A model generated the notes under the pieces. The model worked only from the letters and a program-made list of their open reading frames with translations. It had not been told where the DNA came from and did not search any database. Source: Alphaproteobacteria bacterium (GTDB lineage: Bacteria > Pseudomonadota > Alphaproteobacteria > UBA9655). Taken from it: 64,000 bases of DNA. The DNA is taken from assembly GCA_027459605.1 (NCBI GenBank), contig DAIDHR010000005.1, positions 1-64,000 on the forward strand. The letters run 5' to 3'. Positions 59,050 to 64,000 of the stretch are shown in pieces (position 1 is the first letter of the stretch; every line of letters begins with the position of its first letter). Both the position numbers and the translations under genes were made by a program.

Positions 59050-59460
59050 CTACTTCATTTCATTGAGCAAGAGTTGGTAAATCCGATGATTTTTTTTATC
59101 TTCTGTCACCACATATGTACAACTTAATACATCAGACTTTATACGTGGTATTAATTCACAGTTTTGACTTACAATATACTTACATGAATTTGTTAATTGA
59201 TCACTTAAGCTTATCCATGATCTTCCGTCGCAGAGAAGGGTATAGACGTCTGATTTATCTCCCTTCTTTACATTTTGCTCTGTGGCTACCCCTTTTGCTT
59301 CAACCTCGATTTTAAGAGTCGGGGTCTGGCTACGTTGTATATTATGATTAAAATAAATGGTGATCGTCTTCTCTTCCTTCGCTCCTAAGGAGCTCGTAAG
59401 ACAAAGGAAGATCAAGAAGGTTAGGCTTAAGGAAGCTTTTTTAGGGAGGAACTTTATCAT
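59050..59460 (-). CDS. small exported hypothetical protein
   Basis: Signal peptide FLPKKASLSLTFLIFLCLTSSLGA. Confidence 0.6.
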   Translation of the reverse strand: MIKFLPKKASLSLTFLIFLCLTSSLGAKEEKTITIYFNHNIQRSQTPTLKIEVEAKGVATEQNVKKGDKSDVYTLLCDGRSWISLSDQLTNSCKYIVSQNCELIPRIKSDVLSCTYVVTEDKKNHRIYQLLLNEMK

Positions 59461-59604
59461 GAGACTTTCCTTTTTAAGATTATAGGAACAATTTAACAGA
59501 TATTTTAACGGGATGATATAGGAGGCTCATTATCGAAGAAGCTTATCCAATTCATTTTCTTCCAAAGGATACATTAAACTTTAAAGGTGTGGAGCTCACG
59601 TATC

Positions 59605-59832
59605 CTATATGTTTCGAGCTTCTCGTCTTGTCTTCCCGCCCAACTCATCTTCTTTCAAGGGTCGAGCCTCATCCACAAGCATGACGGGGACACCATCTCG
59701 AATAGGATAGGCCAACTTAGCAAGAGGGCTAATAAGTTCTTTTTTTTGAGCATTATAGTGAAGAGGTCCTTTAGTTAAGGGACACACAAGAATTTCAATA
59801 AGTTTAGGATTTAAAGAAGTTTTTTTCTTCAT
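59605..59832 (-). CDS. Trm112 family protein
   Basis: [53 protein letters not shown]. Confidence 0.93.
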   Translation of the reverse strand: MKKKTSLNPKLIEILVCPLTKGPLHYNAQKKELISPLAKLAYPIRDGVPVMLVDEARPLKEDELGGKTRREARNI

Positions 59833-59841
59833 CCTATGTCC

Positions 59842-60462
59842 TCAGTGGAGAACCTGACTGCGCCCTTTCAAATGAGGCGAAGCCATTTCCATCAGAGCAA
59901 TCATCATATCACATCTTTCTGAAAGAGAGGGTATCTCTAAAAGGGCCTGCTTTTCAATGGGCTTAAAAGGACATGCCATGCTCAGGGAACTAATAATAAG
60001 CTCATCACTTGCATGATCAATCTCTTCCCAATTGGCTGTAATATCTTGGTCTTCCAAATAATCTTTTAATAAATTTAAAAGGCGAGGACGATCCACAAAA
60101 GGATCGATCCTAGACTCTTTTAAATCATCCTCATAACCTTCATAGCTAACGCGAGCTTTTTTTATGGGCCCTTCAGAACGAATTTCTTCAATTCGAAAAC
60201 GACACAAGCCACCTAAAGTTACAAATGTTTGTACCCCATCTTGGAAAGCAATGATACGCCCAACACACCCCTTTTGAAAGTGCCCTCCATCAGGGTTAGA
60301 TTGAACAACTCCCACAAGGCGATGGCCGGCTTGAAAAGCATATTCAATAATAGACTTTTCATCCCCTTCTTGGAGAATGAGGGGAAGCTGAGCTCGTGGC
60401 AATAATATGACCCCATTTGTTGCATATAAAGGAAGAGTTTTGGGAAGGTCGTGTATTTTCAT
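59842..60462 (-). CDS. LON peptidase substrate-binding domain protein
   Basis: LPLYATNGVILLPRAQLPLILQE...GRIIAFQDGVQTFVTLGGLCRFRI; adjacent to Trm112. Confidence 0.88.
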   Translation of the reverse strand: MKIHDLPKTLPLYATNGVILLPRAQLPLILQEGDEKSIIEYAFQAGHRLVGVVQSNPDGGHFQKGCVGRIIAFQDGVQTFVTLGGLCRFRIEEIRSEGPIKKARVSYEGYEDDLKESRIDPFVDRPRLLNLLKDYLEDQDITANWEEIDHASDELIISSLSMACPFKPIEKQALLEIPSLSERCDMMIALMEMASPHLKGRSQVLH

Positions 60463-60829
60463 CTAAACACCCATTTAACTTTATTTTTATATAGGAAATT
60501 ATAACATATTTGGCAACAGATGTTCTTCGTTTCATACAATCATTTCACCATCAAGATGTAATTATAAAACATTCCCATAGGGTTCTGCTGTTAAAAGTCA
60601 GTCAATCTTCAACTTGGCCTATCGGAATACAAAACGCCTACGCTTGCCAAGGGTTTGAATAAATCTATCCAAAATAAACTATCTTTCATGAAAGAATATT
60701 TTTAAATTCTAATAAATATTAAAAACTTGAAAATTTTAGTCTACATTTTCTTATGCGATTTTATTATACCTATGATGCAAAAATTCTAATGGCTTCAAAA
60801 AGTAAACATCCCTATATGTACATTATCAG

Positions 60830-60990
60830 CGTAGGAAACACCTCCCTGTACCTAGGCTGTTTTATCATCAGGGCGCAATGCTTTGATGAAGGGTCTTCGG
60901 ACCCGAGGGGTCGATGATAATCGATCCTACGTCTCCCAGACGTGAAGCCTCCCTGTTAAACTTGGCCGGGTTTATACCCGGCTCTTTTTT
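60830..60990 (+). ncRNA. candidate structured small RNA ending at an intrinsic terminator
   Basis: Nested pairings CGTAGGA/TCCTACG (60830-36/60925-31), TTATCATC/GATGATAA, UUCG-capped GGGTC-TTCG-GACCC (60891-60904), CGTCT-ccc-AGACG (60930-42); no good ORF. Confidence 0.6.
60965..60990 (+). terminator. rho-independent terminator
   Basis: GCCGGG-tttata-CCCGGC followed by TCTTTTTTT. Confidence 0.85.
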
Positions 60991-61144
60991 TATTTATGAA
61001 TCAACTAAATCTAATGTATTTTGAACCATCAATGATTATACCTGGTTCTTTCATATTTTCTTAAGTATCTCAAATTAAGTGTTTTTCATGCAATAACATG
61101 GCCATCTCTCCTCAACAGAAAGCATCTTCAGGGATCAATTCCTT

Positions 61145-63196
61145 TTAGAAATACAAGAAAGACGCTAACTCTTGGAGCTTTTCTTGTAAACTAATCTCCC
61201 ATCCCCAGCTTGGGGGAAGAATATCGCCGGAGCGAAACTCGTAGTAAATATAGGGCGTTGTTGCAAGATACTTAAAGACAGACTCTAAATTCGGGTGACT
61301 ATTAAACCAATCAGGCGAGCGCGCAACAAGCTCAGCAAGGTGCGGCTCAACGGCTTCACGCGTCATGGCCCTGTTGATGGAGCTTTTAACTGCATCGGGG
61401 GATCTTGGAGTCAGCATAAAGACAATAGACCGCCGATTACTCAAGGTCGATTCGTTAGAGAAAAAATACTGGACAACAGGTATATCTTGAAGGCCCGGCA
61501 TACCTTGAGTTGATAAAACATCTGCCCGCTCATAAATACCCCCCAAAACCAAAGTTTCCCCAAAACGAACCTTTGCATAGGTATCGATTCTTGTTTTTGC
61601 TACGTCGACGGTTTGTTGGAGATTCGGATTGGGTTGTGTCAGAAGACTCCCTTCTACCCCAATCGACAAAGTTAGGACATCGCCTTCCAAGGATTCCGGG
61701 GTAATTTCAAGGGTGGTACCAACAGGATATTTAACAAGAGTTCCCCCATACTGTCCTGAAAACCCGTTAACAAGCTCATCCCCTGAGAAAAAGATCGAAG
61801 GTTTATTGAGAAAAGTCATTAATGAAGGACGACTCACGACTTCCGTTCGAAGATCAACCGCATTGGCAATATTAAGGCTATATGTTAAGCCCGCCCAGGT
61901 AATCCCTGCTGTGAATATGCGCCCTGAAATAGAGCCTGCATTACCAACGGTAAATTGTGTTGCTGAGGGAGTGATCACAGAAGCGGCTTGCCCCGTTAAG
62001 GGAACTTGATTCGATTTATATCCACTATCTGCCGTATATTGTACCAAGTCTGTATTGGAATTGTTTTGTACGTCCTTTACTGGAGCACCACTCCCCCACA
62101 AACTTGCCTTGAACTTTGTAATACTTCCAGGGTTAAGAGTGACAGCTAGGCTATCAAGAATGTTATTTCCTTTTGAAGTCTGGGCTTGTTCGGTTATGCG
62201 CAGAAGGTAACAATCGATAATAATTTGAGGACCCCGAACGCTTGCAGCTTCTCCTGGTGCGGGAGCTTCTTCAGCAACTGGAGCAAGAGACTTAGCCAAT
62301 ACATCGCTCGCTTCACTTACCTCACCTGGTTGTGGGGCTCCCTCGGTCCCTGCATCCCCACCGCCGCCGCCACCACCTCCTCCTCCCGCAAAGGCAGAAG
62401 CTCCTCCTGAAGAAGCTGCTGATGGGGACGACGCAGGTGCTGCCACTGGGATTGGAGCCGTCGCAAGTGTTATTCTTCCATTGTTATAAAGTGATTGCCA
62501 ATCATTGAACCGGGCAGCTATATGCTCTGCAGCAGCATCTTTTCCAACTTTTCCCTGAAAAATAACGAGATGTTTTTTTGCATTCTTAAAATCCCCAAGA
62601 GCTGCATAGATCATCGTAGCTGACCGGTGGATTAAAGGATCATCTGATTTAAGTTTCTCTGCCCTTTCTACCGCAAAAAGAGCCGTTTTTAAGTCATATG
62701 CATAATACGAAGCTGCAGCAAGCTCGTGCCATAACTTAGGATCGTTCGGCTTTATCAATAATGCATTTGCAAAATACTCTTGTGCTTGGTCATACATTTG
62801 CTCTCGATATTTTAATTTTCCCAGCTGAGTTATGGCAAAAACATTGGAAGGATCTAAGTTTATTGCATTTTCATAGGCAACAGCGGCAAGTTCATTCCCT
62901 CCAGAATCTCCTGCTTCAGCTAACTTTTCATAGGTGAGCCCATTCAAAGCATGGAAAATAACACTTTTCGGTTTAGATTGAAGAGCTTGGTTAATAAACG
63001 TGGAGGCCTCTTTATACTTTTCCTCCTTGAGAAGCTGAAAAGCCCGCAATACATCCTCGGAAATATTTCTCTTAGCTTTTAGGGAAGCAAGGGGTGAATT
63101 TAAAACAAACTTAGGTTGAGGGTTGGTTGTTTCGCAGCCTGTAAGGGCAACTCCACACAATAAAATTACATTGACGGACCGCTTGATAAAGACCAC
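61145..63196 (-). CDS. lipoprotein-like TPR protein fused to type II/III secretin domain
   Basis: Lipobox LCGVALTGC; TPR repeats; secretin region EVVSRPSLMTFLNKPSIFFSGDEL...VGTTLEITPESLEGDVLTLSIGVEGSLLT...TYAKVRFGETLVLGGIYER. Confidence 0.82.
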   Translation of the reverse strand: MVFIKRSVNVILLCGVALTGCETTNPQPKFVLNSPLASLKAKRNISEDVLRAFQLLKEEKYKEASTFINQALQSKPKSVIFHALNGLTYEKLAEAGDSGGNELAAVAYENAINLDPSNVFAITQLGKLKYREQMYDQAQEYFANALLIKPNDPKLWHELAAASYYAYDLKTALFAVERAEKLKSDDPLIHRSATMIYAALGDFKNAKKHLVIFQGKVGKDAAAEHIAARFNDWQSLYNNGRITLATAPIPVAAPASSPSAASSGGASAFAGGGGGGGGGGDAGTEGAPQPGEVSEASDVLAKSLAPVAEEAPAPGEAASVRGPQIIIDCYLLRITEQAQTSKGNNILDSLAVTLNPGSITKFKASLWGSGAPVKDVQNNSNTDLVQYTADSGYKSNQVPLTGQAASVITPSATQFTVGNAGSISGRIFTAGITWAGLTYSLNIANAVDLRTEVVSRPSLMTFLNKPSIFFSGDELVNGFSGQYGGTLVKYPVGTTLEITPESLEGDVLTLSIGVEGSLLTQPNPNLQQTVDVAKTRIDTYAKVRFGETLVLGGIYERADVLSTQGMPGLQDIPVVQYFFSNESTLSNRRSIVFMLTPRSPDAVKSSINRAMTREAVEPHLAELVARSPDWFNSHPNLESVFKYLATTPYIYYEFRSGDILPPSWGWEISLQEKLQELASFLYF

Positions 63197-63413
63197 GTAG
63201 GCTCCCCCTCTTTATATTAATTGATCCGGGATTTTAAATATTTTTTAGGAAAAGTAAATCCCTCTAACAAACTAAAAAAATAACGAAAACATAAGAAAAT
63301 TCTATCTTTAAAGAAAAATTTTTCCTGTACGTTTCCTTGACAAACATACCACCCTTATTTATATTAAATTTGTAATAGTAATTTTGTTTATATTTATTTT
63401 GTTGGTTGGAAAT

Positions 63414-64000
63414 ATGAAAAAACTTGATATAAAGACTCTAACAAGTTTTCTTGCTTTAAATTTTTTGGTAGTGGGCGCATCGGCCCTCGCAGGTATAGAA
63501 GATAATTTTGATCTGTACGAAGTTGATATACAATTCGCACAACGTGTTAAAAATACAGTAATTTCAAACGGAAAAAATTCTTTTGATCTTATATCGAATC
63601 TCGGCAAAACAGACTACCAACTTCAAGCTAAAGTAACTGTAAATAAAGCCCCGATTCGGTTTTCTTTTGAAGGCGAACTTAAGCAGGGTGGCTTTAGAGT
63701 TGGTTTTTTGACAGGAGATCGAAAGAATTGGCTGAAAGGCGGTAAGAATTATTCGAAGCCTGGTGTTGTTAAAGACTTTATTGAAATTGAAAACCATTCA
63801 GAAGATGCGATTTGGATTATATTTGCAAATAATGTAAGCAGGGATTTTCAATCAAAACTCAATATCCGCAACTTTAGTCTCAAATTGGGAACACCAAAAG
63901 CTCAACCTGCTCAAGATGATTCCCACACGAAAGAGCCATCTGTCGCAATCTCTCAGGAAGAAAAGAAAAATGAATCAACACCTCTAGTCGATCCAAAGGG
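63414..64000 (+). CDS. exported protein, truncated by window end
   Basis: Not in ORF track (no stop before edge). ATG 63414: MKKLDIKTLTSFLALNFLVVGASALAGIEDNFDLYEVDIQFAQRV...FEGELKQGGFRVGFLTGDRKNWLKGG...IRNFSLKLG; open to 64000. Confidence 0.75.
   Translation, partial: MKKLDIKTLTSFLALNFLVVGASALAGIEDNFDLYEVDIQFAQRVKNTVISNGKNSFDLISNLGKTDYQLQAKVTVNKAPIRFSFEGELKQGGFRVGFLTGDRKNWLKGGKNYSKPGVVKDFIEIENHSEDAIWIIFANNVSRDFQSKLNIRNFSLKLGTPKAQPAQDDSHTKEPSVAISQEEKKNESTPLVDPK

Noticed and set aside
62356-62390. CCGCCGCCACCACCTCCTCC simple repeat
   Set aside because: Explained as the poly-Gly linker of the secretin protein.
1-64000. CRISPR arrays, rRNA operon, prophage modules
   Set aside because: No regularly spaced repeats, no rRNA-like sequence and no phage structural genes seen.

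Overview
The window is chromosomal DNA from an AT-rich alphaproteobacterium. Gene content and order suggest an intracellular, Holosporales/Rickettsiales-like symbiont, but that assignment is inference. Housekeeping blocks are glmU-glmS, tolQRA-ybgC-ruvBAC-yebC, the F0 ATP synthase operon, rnhB/mutY, rpmF-plsX-fabH-asd and trxA-addA-addB. Accessory loci lie between them: (i) three tandem LuxR-type regulators next to an intact IS5-family element and a decayed IS5-type transposase; (ii) a ~10.7 kb two-gene module encoding a 2379-aa two-partner-secretion/haemagglutinin-like exoprotein with an SV40-like basic motif, followed 39 bp later by an exported P-loop GTPase with collagen-like Gly-X-Y repeats; (iii) a secreted protein with a possible C-terminal Cys/His protease-like domain; (iv) an XRE-HTH/receiver fusion paired with a PAS histidine kinase; (v) LigD split into three translationally coupled ORFs; (vi) tandem exported transglutaminase-like paralogs and several small exported orphan proteins. 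Non-coding signals include tRNA-Lys(UUU), two perfect 16-bp parS palindromes (one inside atpF'), a dispersed palindromic repeat family, and a strongly structured candidate sRNA with an intrinsic terminator near 60.83-60.99 kb. The best candidate for an undescribed system is the exoprotein/GTPase-collagen module at 4373-15082. All assignments come from reading the sequence; no database searches were run.
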